Positions 14,583 to 23,368 of a stretch of DNA of 40,296 nt are shown here, in pieces (the first letter of the stretch is position 1; every line of letters begins with the position of its first letter). The DNA comes from a virus. The notes under the pieces are model-generated. The model made no database searches. It saw only the letters and a list, made by a program, of their open reading frames with translations, and had not been told where the DNA came from. The stretch spans positions 1 to 40,296 of IMG/VR virus record IMGVR_UViG_3300038441_002094, one strand, 5' to 3'. Position numbers and translations under genes: made by a program.

Positions 14583-14837
14583 GTGATTCGGGTGCCGATC
14601 GTGCTCAAAGGGCAACGTTCGCGCCGGGTGCGATGGGCGCAATGGGCCGACGGGCAGCGCTGGAAGCTGACCCCGGGCGTGGACCACGACCAGCCGGCGC
14701 GCGACGCGCTGAAGGCGGCGCGTGTCTGGGCCCTCAAGCACGGGTTCCGCGCGGTCGCCGAGCTACCCGGATCGGGCAAGCCGTTCGACACGCCCTGGGT
14801 GCTGACCTTCGTGGTTCGGGAGAACGGCGATGGCTGA
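14583..14837 (+). CDS. Unknown small protein at the head of the late operon
   Basis: 84 aa with GTG 14583, or a few residues shorter from GTG 14592. It is basic at the N-terminus (LKGQRSRRVRW) with WALKHGFRAVAEL and a C-terminal strand (WVLTFVVREN). No family recognised. It overlaps the small-terminase start by eight bases, so it is probably translated with it. Confidence 0.65.
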   Translation: MIRVPIVLKGQRSRRVRWAQWADGQRWKLTPGVDHDQPARDALKAARVWALKHGFRAVAELPGSGKPFDTPWVLTFVVRENGDG

Positions 14838-15405
14838 GGCGCTGCCCCGCACCCCGACCAGGCTGTCGGCGCCGACGCTGGCCGACGTCCTGGTCCAGCA
14901 GCCGCGTGCCAAGGGGCTGGAGTACCTGACCCCCTACGAGGTCGACACCGAGGCGTGGCGGCTCTCGGTGCTGGGCTGGTCGAGTTGGCGGATCAAGGCG
15001 GCGCTGGGCCTGGCGGACCTGACCGCGGTGTCCGAGTGCCTGACCCGCTACCGCGAGTCCGACATCCTGACCGACGACCTCAAGGTCGGGATCATGGTCG
15101 CTCAGCTCGACGACGCGATCGAGCGGGTGATCATGGTCTTGCACGCCGAGCACTTCAAATTCCACAAGGGCGACGTGATCCGGATGGAGCCCGAAGGCGG
15201 CGGAGAGCCCGTGCCCGTGATCGACGACGGTCCCGTGCTCGACGCGTCCAAGACGCTGACCGTGCTGCTGGACCGCAAGATTCGGCTGCTGGGGCTCGAC
15301 GCGCCCGAGAAGCACGAGCACAACCACACCGTGGTCCCTCTGCCTCAGCCCGCTCAGGCGTGGCTCGACGAACGACGACGCACGATCGAAGGGACTAGCA
15401 CATGA
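14830..15405 (+). CDS. terS: Terminase small subunit (putative)
   Basis: 191 aa, ATG 14830. An N-terminal helical domain (~40-85) reads EAWRLSVLGWSSWRIKAALGLADLTAVSECLTR in segments, an HTH-like DNA-binding arrangement. The C-terminal LLDRKIRLLGLDAPEK is the hallmark ending of many actinophage small terminases. Position just before the large subunit fits recognition of the packaging site. Two tiny genes separate it from the large subunit. Confidence 0.72.
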   Translation: MAEALPRTPTRLSAPTLADVLVQQPRAKGLEYLTPYEVDTEAWRLSVLGWSSWRIKAALGLADLTAVSECLTRYRESDILTDDLKVGIMVAQLDDAIERVIMVLHAEHFKFHKGDVIRMEPEGGGEPVPVIDDGPVLDASKTLTVLLDRKIRLLGLDAPEKHEHNHTVVPLPQPAQAWLDERRRTIEGTST

Positions 15406-15539
15406 TGGCGACCGAGGCCCGAACCTGTCCGGAGTGTGGTCAGTCGGTGAAGTGGCCGACCGACCACCTGCCCACGTGCGATCACCACCCGGACAGCCCC
15501 GACCAGCGTCCGGGCAGCGCCGAGAACCAGGAGCAGTGA
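15402..15539 (+). CDS. Tiny zinc-ribbon protein between the terminase genes
   Basis: 45 aa; ATG 15402 overlaps the small-terminase TGA (ATGA). It holds CPECGQSVKW followed by CDHHP (C-x2-C...C-x-H-H), a possible zinc site, and a polar tail. Its position between the terminase subunits is unusual; a packaging accessory role is conceivable but not shown. Confidence 0.6.
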   Translation: MMATEARTCPECGQSVKWPTDHLPTCDHHPDSPDQRPGSAENQEQ

Positions 15540-15542
15540 GGC

Positions 15543-15713
15543 GTGGAGAGTGAGACGACCGTGCGGCGGGTGGGGTGGCCGCCGATCACGCCCGAGGAAG
15601 CGGAGGCCATGGAGCTGGTCGACGCGGGCTTCGCCGAGGCGACCGCCGAGATGTTCGACCGGGTGTTCCCGCACACCGACGTGCCGCCGCCATTGGCGGG
15701 GCCGAACGCATGA
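15543..15713 (+). CDS. Tiny unknown protein between the terminase genes
   Basis: 56 aa from GTG 15543 (a GAGGC run precedes it), ending at 15713 with its TGA overlapping the large-terminase ATG (ATGA). The composition is acidic and helical (EEAEAMELVDAGFAEATAEM). No motif recognised; the tight overlaps on both sides support real translation. Confidence 0.6.
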   Translation: MESETTVRRVGWPPITPEEAEAMELVDAGFAEATAEMFDRVFPHTDVPPPLAGPNA

Positions 15714-17287
15714 CCGCCGTGCTCGGCGTCGAGCGCACCACCGTGGACAGCATCCTGTCCTCGGTGCCCGATCACGTCTGGGCTCTGCCCGACGCCGAGC
15801 GCGACGAAGCGATCAAGCTGGCGACCGAGCACGACCCGCTGCTGTTCGCCGTCTGGTACCTCCCGCACCACATCACCGATCCGAGCACGGGCCGCATCAG
15901 CTTCAGCAGCTTCCACGTGGAGCTGGCACGCCGAGCCCTGGAGTGGATGGGTCCGGCGCCGGAGCCGATGACCCAGCGGCACGCCGACGTGGCCCCGCGC
16001 GAGTCGGGCAAGAGCACGTGGAAGTTCACGATCCTGCCCCTGTGGGCCGCGGCGCACGATCACCTCGGGTTCATCGCCAGCTTCGCCGACGCGGGCCCTC
16101 AGGCGGAGATGCACCTCGCCACGTTCAAGCGGGAATTGGACACCAACGAGCGCCTCCGGCAGGACTTCCCCGACCTGTGTACCCCCGGCAAACTCCGTGG
16201 TCTGTCCGACTCGGACACCAAGGGGATGTACATCGCGAAGTCCGGCTTCGTGTTCGCCGCCCGCGGCATCGACGCGAAGACCCTGGGGATGAAGGTCGGC
16301 GCTCGGCGGCCGGACCTCCTGCTGCTCGACGACATCGAGCCGCCCGGCGCCACCTACTCCGAGTACCAGAAGGACCAGCGCCTGGACGCGCTGCTCAACG
16401 CGATCCTCCCGCTGGCGGTGCACGCGCGCGTCGAGCTGAGCGGCACGGTCACCATGCCGGGCAGCATCGTGCACGACCTCGTCAGGACCGTGACCGAGCC
16501 GGACGAGGACCCGGCCGACTGGGTGGTCGACGAGCGCTTCCAGGTCCACCACTTCCTGCCCTTCGAGCAGGACGACCTCGGCAACGAGGTGTCGGTGTGG
16601 CCGGAGAAGTGGTCGACCGAGTACCTGCTGTCCATCCGGCACACGCGCGGCTTCAGCCTGAACTACCTCAACGATCCGATGGCCATCGACGGGGCCTACT
16701 GGAGTAAGGACGACTTCAGCTACGGCAGCACGTTCACCGCGGCACAGACGCTGCTCGTGCTGGACCCCGCGGTGACGACGAAGGAGAAGAGCGACTTCAC
16801 CGGGGTGGCCGTGGTGGCTGGGAACAAGGCGGCGCCGATCGTGTGCGACGACGGCAAGGTGCGCCACCAGCCGCGCGCCCGTGTCGAGTTCGCCACTCAG
16901 GTCAAGCTCGCCCCTGGTGCCCCGCTCCGGTCCTACTGCCTCCGGATGATCGACACCTTCCCGGAGATCATCGGCATCATCGTCGAGACGAACAACGGCG
17001 GCGACGTCTGGGATATCTCGGTGTTGCACGACATGCCGATCAAGGTCATCACCACGTGGTCGGAGGACCCCAAGGAAGTGCGCGCGGCGAACTGCCTGGC
17101 GAAGTACCAGCGCGGCCATGTCGAGCACGCCCGTCGATTGCCCACCGCCGAGGCCCAGATGATCGGCTTCCCCCGCGGGCATGACGACATCGTGGACGCC
17201 ATCGGCAGCGGGGTCAGATACTTTATCCCTGATGAGGCGCCACGCCGCCGCCGCAAGTCCACCAGTCAGACCTACGCGGGTCGATGA
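15710..17287 (+). CDS. terL: Terminase large subunit
   Basis: 525 aa, ATG 15710. ATPase: Walker A APRESGKST (95-103) and Walker B LLLLDDIE (203-210), followed by SGTVTMPG (coupling motif). Nuclease: LLVLDPAVT (D352), IIVETNNGG (E426) and HDDIVDA (D492, D493, D496), the RNase H-like metal site that cuts concatemeric DNA. Full length and all motifs are intact. It docks on the portal and packages DNA into the prohead; the portal gene follows after 18 bases. Confidence 0.97.
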   Translation: MTAVLGVERTTVDSILSSVPDHVWALPDAERDEAIKLATEHDPLLFAVWYLPHHITDPSTGRISFSSFHVELARRALEWMGPAPEPMTQRHADVAPRESGKSTWKFTILPLWAAAHDHLGFIASFADAGPQAEMHLATFKRELDTNERLRQDFPDLCTPGKLRGLSDSDTKGMYIAKSGFVFAARGIDAKTLGMKVGARRPDLLLLDDIEPPGATYSEYQKDQRLDALLNAILPLAVHARVELSGTVTMPGSIVHDLVRTVTEPDEDPADWVVDERFQVHHFLPFEQDDLGNEVSVWPEKWSTEYLLSIRHTRGFSLNYLNDPMAIDGAYWSKDDFSYGSTFTAAQTLLVLDPAVTTKEKSDFTGVAVVAGNKAAPIVCDDGKVRHQPRARVEFATQVKLAPGAPLRSYCLRMIDTFPEIIGIIVETNNGGDVWDISVLHDMPIKVITTWSEDPKEVRAANCLAKYQRGHVEHARRLPTAEAQMIGFPRGHDDIVDAIGSGVRYFIPDEAPRRRRKSTSQTYAGR

Positions 17288-17305
17288 TCCGGAACGGGGT
17301 TACGA

Positions 17306-18877
17306 ATGACGATCGTTGCGGACATCAATGACGTGAAAAAGGCGGACGTCGACTACCTGATCGCGCAGAACTTCTACGAGGGGCGCGGCATCCCGGAGGT
17401 CTTCAGCAATAAGACCGTCGCCGCGCTGCTCGGGAAGAACGTCGACAACTTCAACATCAATATCGCCAAGCGCGGCGTGGACGGCATCCTGGACAAGCTC
17501 GTCATCAAAGGGTGGTCCGTCGAGACCGACGGCGCGAAGGACACCGCGGCCGAGGACGACTTCCGCGACAACGTCTGGGTTCACGCCAAGCTGGCGCAGC
17601 TGCTCCCCGACGCGCTGGAGGCGGCGGAGGAGTACGGCGACGCCTACCTGCTGATGTGGCCGGACGAGGACGAGGGGGCCACCGGGGTCGACGCCTTCCT
17701 GCACAAGCCCATCGGCGCCCGGATGTTCTACGACGCGGGCAACGAGCAGCGCCCGGTGCGCTACGTTCGGACGTGGCTGGTGCGCGGCCCTGGGTCCACC
17801 GAGGACCAGACCACCTGGTACCGGCGCGTCAACATCCTGACCGACAACTACGTGCGCAAGCTGATCACCTCGGTGCCCGCGATCCAGGTGCGCACCGACG
17901 ACCAGTTCGTCCCGTTCACCGACGAGGACGTGCCCGAGGACGAGATCGACGGCGAGGACGTGACCGAGCCACTGCCGCCCGGTGTCTCGATCAACCCCTA
18001 CGAGCGCATCCCGGTCTTCCACCTGAGGACCAAGCGCCCCTACGGCGTGCCGGAGCACTTCTGCCTGTACGGCTGCCAGAACCTGCTGACGAAGATCGTC
18101 GTGACCCTCGGCGAGTCGGTCGACGGCTACGGCATCCCGTGGCGCTGGCGCACGGTGAATTCCGACAAGTTGCTAAAGCCGGGCTCGGCGACGTTCGGGC
18201 AGGACCAGGACGACGAGGACGAGGAAGACGCGGCCGACCGCGTGCGCGTGCAGGCGGGCGAGCTGTCCACGCTCTACGACACCGACCACGTGGGGCAGCT
18301 GGCACCCGCGGACTCCAGCAACCTGCTCGACCCCATCGACAAGGTCATGCAACTGGCCGCGACGATCAGCACCACGCCGTTGGACTACTTCGACGCCTCG
18401 GCCGCCGCCGCGTCGGGTGAGTCCAAAAAGGAGCACAAGGATCCGTACCTGTCGAAGGTGAGCAAGCGGATGGACGACCTCGGCGGCGTGATCACCGAGG
18501 CGCTGACCTTCGCGCTGGCCGACATCCTGGGCCACGTGGGCGCCTCGGTCTCGCTGGTGTGGCAGGCCCTGGTCGAGCGCACCGACGCCGAGCGCTACCA
18601 GCAGATCGGTGAGGCCGTGAGGAACGGTGTCCCCTGGGAGGTCGCGTGTATCGAAGCGGGCTACGACGCCGAGACCGTCGACGAGTGGATCGAGAACGGC
18701 TGGCACCCCGACGACTCCCCGAAGGCGCGCGTCGAGCTGTTCAAGGGGGTCGCCGCGGGTACGCGCGACCTCGCCGCCGCCGCTCAGCTCGGCGGTCTGG
18801 ACGTCGCGTCGGCCCAGGCGCTGATCGCTCAGGCGCTCACCCGGCCGGAGCGTAAGGCGGTCGGGGGTGGTCGCTAG
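17306..18877 (+). CDS. Portal protein
   Basis: 523 aa, ATG 17306 with GGAACGGGG upstream. It belongs to the SPP1 gp6-like portal type by its length, the N-terminal pattern (QNFYEG, NIAKRGVDGILDKL, a conserved start of this group), the EEYGDAYLLMW strand and the wing/stem region with acidic DDEDEEDAADRV. It forms the dodecameric DNA channel at one capsid vertex. Neighbours (terminase before, MuF after) confirm the call. Confidence 0.9.
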   Translation: MTIVADINDVKKADVDYLIAQNFYEGRGIPEVFSNKTVAALLGKNVDNFNINIAKRGVDGILDKLVIKGWSVETDGAKDTAAEDDFRDNVWVHAKLAQLLPDALEAAEEYGDAYLLMWPDEDEGATGVDAFLHKPIGARMFYDAGNEQRPVRYVRTWLVRGPGSTEDQTTWYRRVNILTDNYVRKLITSVPAIQVRTDDQFVPFTDEDVPEDEIDGEDVTEPLPPGVSINPYERIPVFHLRTKRPYGVPEHFCLYGCQNLLTKIVVTLGESVDGYGIPWRWRTVNSDKLLKPGSATFGQDQDDEDEEDAADRVRVQAGELSTLYDTDHVGQLAPADSSNLLDPIDKVMQLAATISTTPLDYFDASAAAASGESKKEHKDPYLSKVSKRMDDLGGVITEALTFALADILGHVGASVSLVWQALVERTDAERYQQIGEAVRNGVPWEVACIEAGYDAETVDEWIENGWHPDDSPKARVELFKGVAAGTRDLAAAAQLGGLDVASAQALIAQALTRPERKAVGGGR

Positions 18878-19793
18878 GAAGGACCCGATCGACGAACTGA
18901 TCAGGGCCCTGGTCGAGCTGGTGACCGGGGCCCTGCCCGGCAACGGCCCCGTGCGGCTCGCCGGCGACGCGAGTAAGCCCGCGGGTATCCGCGTGCTGGA
19001 GACCGACGACGAGGCCTTCCGCGACGCGTTGAGGACGGCGTTCGCCGACATCCCGGACGTGTTCGAGACCGCCCGGCAGCAGGCCTATGACCAGGGCTGG
19101 GACGACGTCGGCGACCCAGAGCCGCCGAGCGCCGAGGACTACGCCGCGGCCGAGCGCGCCGGTCTGGAGGAGTACTGGGCCTCCGAGCTGACCAAGCTGG
19201 AGACCCTGCTCGACACCGAGGGCATCACGACCGACGTCGTGGCGGCTCGGGCACAGCGCGTCGTCGAGCGGGAGGCCAGCACCCAGATCAGCACGGCGCA
19301 CAGCGACGGCCTGGACGACGCGGCCCAGGCCTCTCGGGTCGACTGGATCTTCGTGCTGGTGCCCGAGCGGGACGCGTGCCTGAGGTGCACCAGCTACGCG
19401 GGCTCGATCTGTGAGCCCGCCGCGCTGTTCGGCGTCGTGCGCGCGTTCGAGGACGGTCTGCCCGATGAGGTTCGGGTACCCGTGCACCCGTGGTGTCGGT
19501 GCCAGAAGAAACTCGTGCATCGTGCCGACGCTGCCCGCGTGGCCGACCCGCTGCGACGGGAGGCCGAACGGTCGGTAGCCCGCTTCGACGCGCTGCCCAG
19601 CGAGAGTGATCGGGCTCGGACCGATGCGGCGAAGCGCCTCGTCGAGCAGGGCAGCAGGTTGCCCAAGACCGTGCTGGAGCGTGCGGCACGTGGAGTACGC
19701 AAGCGCGAGAAGGTAGCGTCGAAGCGTGCTGCCCTGATCAAGCGCAGGCGCGAGCTGGAGCAGGAACTACGCCGTCAGAAACCGACCGGATAG
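18867..19793 (+). CDS. MuF-like minor head protein
   Basis: 308 aa from GTG 18867, overlapping the portal end by 11 bases. The middle carries DACLRCTSYAGSI and VHPWCRCQ, the C-x2-C...HPxCRC signature of SPP1 gp7/MuF minor capsid proteins. The C-terminal ~90 residues form a basic coiled coil (RKREKVASKRAALIKRRRE). MuF proteins associate with the portal and may be ejected with DNA. No toxin or nuclease domain is fused to it. Confidence 0.85.
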   Translation: MVARKDPIDELIRALVELVTGALPGNGPVRLAGDASKPAGIRVLETDDEAFRDALRTAFADIPDVFETARQQAYDQGWDDVGDPEPPSAEDYAAAERAGLEEYWASELTKLETLLDTEGITTDVVAARAQRVVEREASTQISTAHSDGLDDAAQASRVDWIFVLVPERDACLRCTSYAGSICEPAALFGVVRAFEDGLPDEVRVPVHPWCRCQKKLVHRADAARVADPLRREAERSVARFDALPSESDRARTDAAKRLVEQGSRLPKTVLERAARGVRKREKVASKRAALIKRRRELEQELRRQKPTG

Positions 19794-19805
19794 GACACCG
19801 CGCAC

Positions 19806-20504
19806 ATGGCGAAGACCACGACTAAGACGACCGACGAGGACGAGGACCAGGACAAGACCGCCGATGAGTTGGACGGCGACGAGGACGAGGACAAGACCGC
19901 CGACGACAGCGCCGAGTCCGGCGCCGATGAGGACGAGGACGACGAGGACGACGACGCATCGATCCTCGCCACGCTGACCCCGGCGCAGGCGAGGCTGTTC
20001 AAGCGGGTCGAAGCCGAACGCGCCGCCGCGTCGAAGCAGGCTCGGGATCGTCGACTCGCGCTGAAGGCGTTGCGCTCCGGAGCGCCCGCCGCGGGCGGAC
20101 CGAAGCCGAAGGCCCCGACCACGAAGCAGGAGGGCGAGAAGGACAGGACCTCCGCGCCGGTCGACTTCGAGGCGTGGAAGGCCGAAGTCCTCGCCGAGGT
20201 GAAGGGCACCCAGGAAGCCACGAAGGTGGACACCGCGGTGGAGAAGGCCCTGCGCCGGGCGGGCTTGATCCTGCCCGAGGACGAGGAAGCGGCCGAGCGC
20301 AAGCTGACGAAGGTCAAGCGGATGCTGGACCTGAGCAACGTCACGCTCGACGAGGTGGCCGACGAGGTGGCCGACCTGAAGGCGGAGTCGCCGGAGCTGT
20401 TCGGGCGGGTTCGGCGGCCGAAGCCGAAGACCGGCGGCCTCGGCGGCCCGGCGAAGATCATCGGAGCGAAGACGAAGAACGCGGCTGAGGAGCTGTTCGA
20501 CTAG
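19806..20504 (+). CDS. Scaffolding protein (putative)
   Basis: 232 aa. The first ~55 residues are almost all Asp/Glu/Lys/Thr, then a helical ATLTPAQARLFKRVEAER segment, a charged linker and a C-terminal helical part ending KIIGAKTKNAAEELF. The acidic N-terminus, high helix content, and position between MuF and major capsid are typical for actinophage scaffolds that shape the prohead and leave before packaging. Sequence alone is not diagnostic. Confidence 0.75.
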   Translation: MAKTTTKTTDEDEDQDKTADELDGDEDEDKTADDSAESGADEDEDDEDDDASILATLTPAQARLFKRVEAERAAASKQARDRRLALKALRSGAPAAGGPKPKAPTTKQEGEKDRTSAPVDFEAWKAEVLAEVKGTQEATKVDTAVEKALRRAGLILPEDEEAAERKLTKVKRMLDLSNVTLDEVADEVADLKAESPELFGRVRRPKPKTGGLGGPAKIIGAKTKNAAEELFD

Positions 20505-20512
20505 TACGTGCT

Positions 20513-20543
20513 GCCTGGTGGCGGGTGTAGCCTGCCACCAGGC
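20513..20543 (+). terminator. Hairpin between scaffold and capsid with a promoter motif in its loop
   Basis: A perfect 10-bp stem, GCCTGGTGGC (20513-20522) with GCCACCAGGC (20534-20543), around the 11-nt loop GGGTGTAGCCT. The loop contains the -10-like TAGCCT and most of a NGTGTARYST site. Confidence 0.6.
20524..20533 (+). promoter_or_regulatory. Promoter motif GGTGTAGCCT ahead of the capsid gene
   Basis: TAGCCT (20528-20533) fills the loop of the hairpin and lies ~115 bases before the capsid ATG. If active it would give extra capsid mRNA; the leader would begin inside or just after the hairpin. Confidence 0.45.
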
Positions 20544-20646
20544 GCGCGAGACCGACCGGCCAGTTGGTGCGCGCCGTGCCTGCCCGTGAGGGTGCCGTTC
20601 CGTGAGGAACACGTCCCAGTCGCACACCTCACCGAGAGGCACGCCG

Positions 20647-21630
20647 ATGGCGTTCACCTTCGGGGTTTGGTCGCCCCAGCCGTGGGCGGGCAAGATCCCC
20701 ACCCTGATGACCGAGACCAGTGCCATCCTCCGGATCGCGCGCTCGTCCGGTGGTCAGTTCCGGGACATGAAGTCGCGGTTCGAGAAGGGCCCCATGTGGG
20801 CCGAGATGGACGTCCGCGCCTACGGCAAGCTGGAGCAGATCGACCTCCAGTCCCCCGAGGCCGGAGAGCTGTCGCTCCGGGCGCGCAAGATCGAAGCCAT
20901 GGCGCAAATCGCGGAAGAGGACCTCGCCGAGGGTCGTAACTACAACTACGACATCCTGAAGAACCTCCGCGACTCCACCGCGCGCAACACCGGGCTGTAC
21001 TTCGACAACGCGTGCATCGGCACGAGCGGCAACCCGACCGCGGGCGAGACGAACATCCTCCGCCCGTACAAGTCGATCTACACCGCCGTGCGCACGGGCA
21101 CTCCGGCCAACTACGCGACCGTCGCGGCGGCGGCGAACGCGGCTGCCTACCGCGCCGCGATCAAGACCACGATTGAGAAGGCCGAGCAGTCGATCTGGTT
21201 CGACGGCGACCTGGTCATCGTGGCTTCGCTGGCGTGGCAGTCCTACCTCCGGGACATGCCGATCGACGGCAGCAACGGCGCACCCATCTGGGACCAGGCG
21301 GCGGGGACCATCCTCGGCCACCAGGTCGAGTGGTCGCGGGCCGCGCGGCTGGCCAACGCCTCCGGTGCGGGCACCGCGACGTCGAAGCCGACCGGCAACC
21401 ACCTGCTCACGGTGGGTCCGCGCCAGCTGCACATCGCGGGCAAGGCGCCGTTCACGGTGGGCGACGCGGCGACGCCCCAGGTCTTCGTCACCGACCCGAC
21501 CACCGGGCTCGGGATGCGCGACGACTCGCTGTACCTGAAGGTCCGCTCCCAGCTGGCGTTCTGCGCCGGCGACTCGCTCGACGACAACACCACGACCGAG
21601 GCGTTCGCCGTGCTGGAGCAGCTGGCCTGA
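20647..21630 (+). CDS. Major capsid protein (HK97 fold)
   Basis: 327 aa, ATG 20647 (GAGAGG ten bases before; an in-frame GTG at 20602 is a less likely alternative). It has the long helix and P-domain pattern of HK97-type actinophage capsids: RFEKGPMWAEMDVRAYGKLE, AMAQIAEEDLAEG, and a C-terminal YLKVRSQLAFCAGDSLDDN followed by EAFAVLEQL. Position after the scaffold and two strong hairpins after it fit a highly expressed structural gene. Confidence 0.88.
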   Translation: MAFTFGVWSPQPWAGKIPTLMTETSAILRIARSSGGQFRDMKSRFEKGPMWAEMDVRAYGKLEQIDLQSPEAGELSLRARKIEAMAQIAEEDLAEGRNYNYDILKNLRDSTARNTGLYFDNACIGTSGNPTAGETNILRPYKSIYTAVRTGTPANYATVAAAANAAAYRAAIKTTIEKAEQSIWFDGDLVIVASLAWQSYLRDMPIDGSNGAPIWDQAAGTILGHQVEWSRAARLANASGAGTATSKPTGNHLLTVGPRQLHIAGKAPFTVGDAATPQVFVTDPTTGLGMRDDSLYLKVRSQLAFCAGDSLDDNTTTEAFAVLEQLA

Positions 21631-21694
21631 TAGCTCCGGACCGGTACGCGCTTCATCGGGGGGTGATCTGCCCTCATGGAGACCCGGTCCGGCC

Positions 21695-21754
21695 GACCTC
21701 GGCCGTCGCGGCAGCGAGCGCCCACGTGGCGGATCAAGCCCGGCGGCCGAGGTC
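21695..21754 (+). terminator. Long-loop hairpin downstream of the capsid gene
   Basis: An 11-bp perfect stem, GACCTCGGCCG (21695-21705) with CGGCCGAGGTC (21744-21754), around a 38-nt loop. With the next hairpin it occupies most of the 211-bp gene-free gap after the capsid gene. Confidence 0.5.
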
Positions 21755-21781
21755 TCCCCACTTCCCGTGCGCGGGAGGAAC

Positions 21782-21819
21782 GGCGCGTGCCCGGTTCGGC
21801 GGCGGGCTGGGCACGCGCC
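21782..21819 (+). terminator. Hairpin before the connector gene
   Basis: An 11-bp perfect stem, GGCGCGTGCCC (21782-21792) with GGGCACGCGCC (21809-21819), around a 16-nt loop, 22 bases before GTG 21842. It may attenuate read-through from capsid into connectors or stabilise the capsid mRNA 3' end. Confidence 0.55.
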
Positions 21820-21841
21820 ACACACCCCACCTGGAGGCGTC

Positions 21842-22354
21842 GTGCCGCTCGTGACCACCGCTCAGGTGATGACGCTGATCGGCGCCGAGGTGACCGACCA
21901 GAACATCGCCGAGGCAGAAGCCGACGTCGACCGGATCGCGGGCATCGACTTGGACGACCCGGCCGTGGTCGACCAGCTCAAGCCGCGGGACCGCAAGTTG
22001 CTGCGTTGGGCCGTGATGTACCAGGCCGCGTGGCGGTCCACCCAGATCGACACGCACTCGCGGCTCGACGTGCTGGAGGTCAGCGGCAGCACCAGCGACG
22101 GGTCGATCAAGGCGCGCGACGAACTGACCCTCCAGCTGGCGCCGCTGTGCCGGTCCAACCTGGAGCGCATCAGCTGGAAGCGCCGCCGTACCACCCGGCT
22201 GGGCTCGACGCGATCCACCCGCCCGGCCGGACCCATCACCACGGCGGCCGACGTCACGATCCACACGGACCCCGTGGACACCTACGCGCAGTTGCCCAAC
22301 GCGCTCCGCGACGCGGGCCCCTGGGCCGAAGCACCCGATCGGCCGGTCCGGTGA
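21842..22354 (+). CDS. Head-tail connector (adaptor) protein
   Basis: 170 aa from GTG 21842, with GGAGG (21832-21836) placed correctly. The N-terminus (TTAQVMTLIGAEVTDQNIAEAEADVDRIAGID) followed by helices LRWAVMYQAAWRS is the usual pattern of gp6/gp15-like adaptors that bind the portal. It overlaps the next gene as GTGA. Confidence 0.72.
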   Translation: MPLVTTAQVMTLIGAEVTDQNIAEAEADVDRIAGIDLDDPAVVDQLKPRDRKLLRWAVMYQAAWRSTQIDTHSRLDVLEVSGSTSDGSIKARDELTLQLAPLCRSNLERISWKRRRTTRLGSTRSTRPAGPITTAADVTIHTDPVDTYAQLPNALRDAGPWAEAPDRPVR

Positions 22355-22689
22355 GCGCCTTCCTGCCGAACTGCCGAGTCACGATCCTGGACGCCGGCGC
22401 CGCCGTCGACGCCAACGGGGACGAGGTCGCCGACGGCGTGCCGGTCGCCGAGCACCTCCCCGCGTTCTGGGCCCAGAAGGATCAGCGCACCTACGACCCG
22501 GTGAGCGGAAGGCGCTCGATCATCCGCGGCTACCGGGTGCGGCTCCGGCCCGGCACGGTGGTGACCGAGGACCAGCGCATTCGGCGCGAGTCCGACGGGC
22601 TCACGGCCCAGGTGAACCAGGTGGACGAGCAGGCCACGCTGTCGGTCGCCGGGGACGTCGTCGTGCGCGCGATCGCGATCACCCGCTAG
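22351..22689 (+). CDS. Head-closure (stopper) protein
   Basis: 112 aa, GTG 22351 (GTGA overlap). A small beta-rich protein (YRVRLRPGTVVTEDQRI, VVVRAIAITR) of the size and position of SPP1 gp16/HK97 gp7-like stoppers. The call is mainly by synteny. Confidence 0.65.
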   Translation: MSAFLPNCRVTILDAGAAVDANGDEVADGVPVAEHLPAFWAQKDQRTYDPVSGRRSIIRGYRVRLRPGTVVTEDQRIRRESDGLTAQVNQVDEQATLSVAGDVVVRAIAITR

Positions 22690-22712
22690 AGGGCTGGATC
22701 TCCGAGTGCGGG

Positions 22713-22722
22713 TGTGTAGTGT
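22713..22722 (+). promoter_or_regulatory. Promoter motif TGTGTAGTGT for the moron-like gene
   Basis: A full NGTGTARYST match; TAGTGT (22717-22722) would give a ~40-nt leader with GGAGACCTG before ATG 22769. Confidence 0.6.
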
Positions 22723-22768
22723 GGGTTCCGGACAGACCCATGACCGCGGCCCGACCTCTGGAGACCTG

Positions 22769-23368
22769 ATGACCACTCGCGTTCTCAACCCCCACTCGTG
22801 CGACACGGGCGAGCTGCTGCGCATCGTGCACGGCGAGCCCGTCGTGCGCTGGGATGGCGACCGCACCGAGTACCCGACCACCTGGCGCCGCATCGACGTG
22901 GTGTCCTCGGACGACTACCTGCTGCCCGAGGGTCGGTTCGACGAGGAACTCTGGGTCAGCGCCAACGACGACGTCTGGCGCCGGCGCGTCATGCCGACCG
23001 CCTACCCGTGCGAGCCGGGATTCGAGCACCGGATTGGCACGCGGCAGCACGACGGCGCACAGGTGTGCTGGTACTGCGACCAGCCCGAAACCGCCCTGGA
23101 GCCCGTGGAGTTCTTCGTGCTCGTCAGCGCCGAGGGCTTCCCGGCCGACGGCTGTCGACCCCAGGAACGCGCGGAGGTCGAAGCGTTCGCAGGCGAGCTG
23201 ATGCGGGTCGGCAGCGTGGAAGCGCGCGAACGCGCGAAGGCCTCATCGCCGACCCCCGGCCCCGGTGGCGGGTGCATGGTCAACCCGTTCACGGTCGCGG
23301 TCATGGTGCTGGCCTGCCTGGTCGTCGGCGTCGCCGGGCGCATCCTGTTCCAGTTGCTGATGCGGTAG
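22769..23368 (+). CDS. Moron-like tail-anchored protein of unknown function
   Basis: 199 aa, ATG 22769 chosen for the GGAG just upstream; the longer in-frame start at 22706 would read through the promoter motif. The N-terminal ~145 residues are soluble (VVRWDGDRTEYPTTWRRIDV, YPCEPGFEHRIG, VCWYC, a possible C..H..C-x2-C metal site). After a GPGGG linker, residues ~172-197 (VNPFTVAVMVLACLVVGVAG and on) form one membrane helix at the very C-terminus. It interrupts the head-tail connector genes, with its own promoter motif before it and three hairpins after it. That arrangement suggests independent expression. A role at the host membrane (for example superinfection exclusion) is inference only. 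Confidence 0.75.
   Translation: MTTRVLNPHSCDTGELLRIVHGEPVVRWDGDRTEYPTTWRRIDVVSSDDYLLPEGRFDEELWVSANDDVWRRRVMPTAYPCEPGFEHRIGTRQHDGAQVCWYCDQPETALEPVEFFVLVSAEGFPADGCRPQERAEVEAFAGELMRVGSVEARERAKASSPTPGPGGGCMVNPFTVAVMVLACLVVGVAGRILFQLLMR

Noticed and set aside
15482-17182. 566-aa open frame on the minus strand
   Set aside because: Antisense to terminase large subunit, which has all its motifs on the plus strand.
22706-22768. Upstream extension of the moron-like gene to 22706
   Set aside because: It would translate through the promoter motif at 22713-22722; ATG 22769 has GGAG in front.
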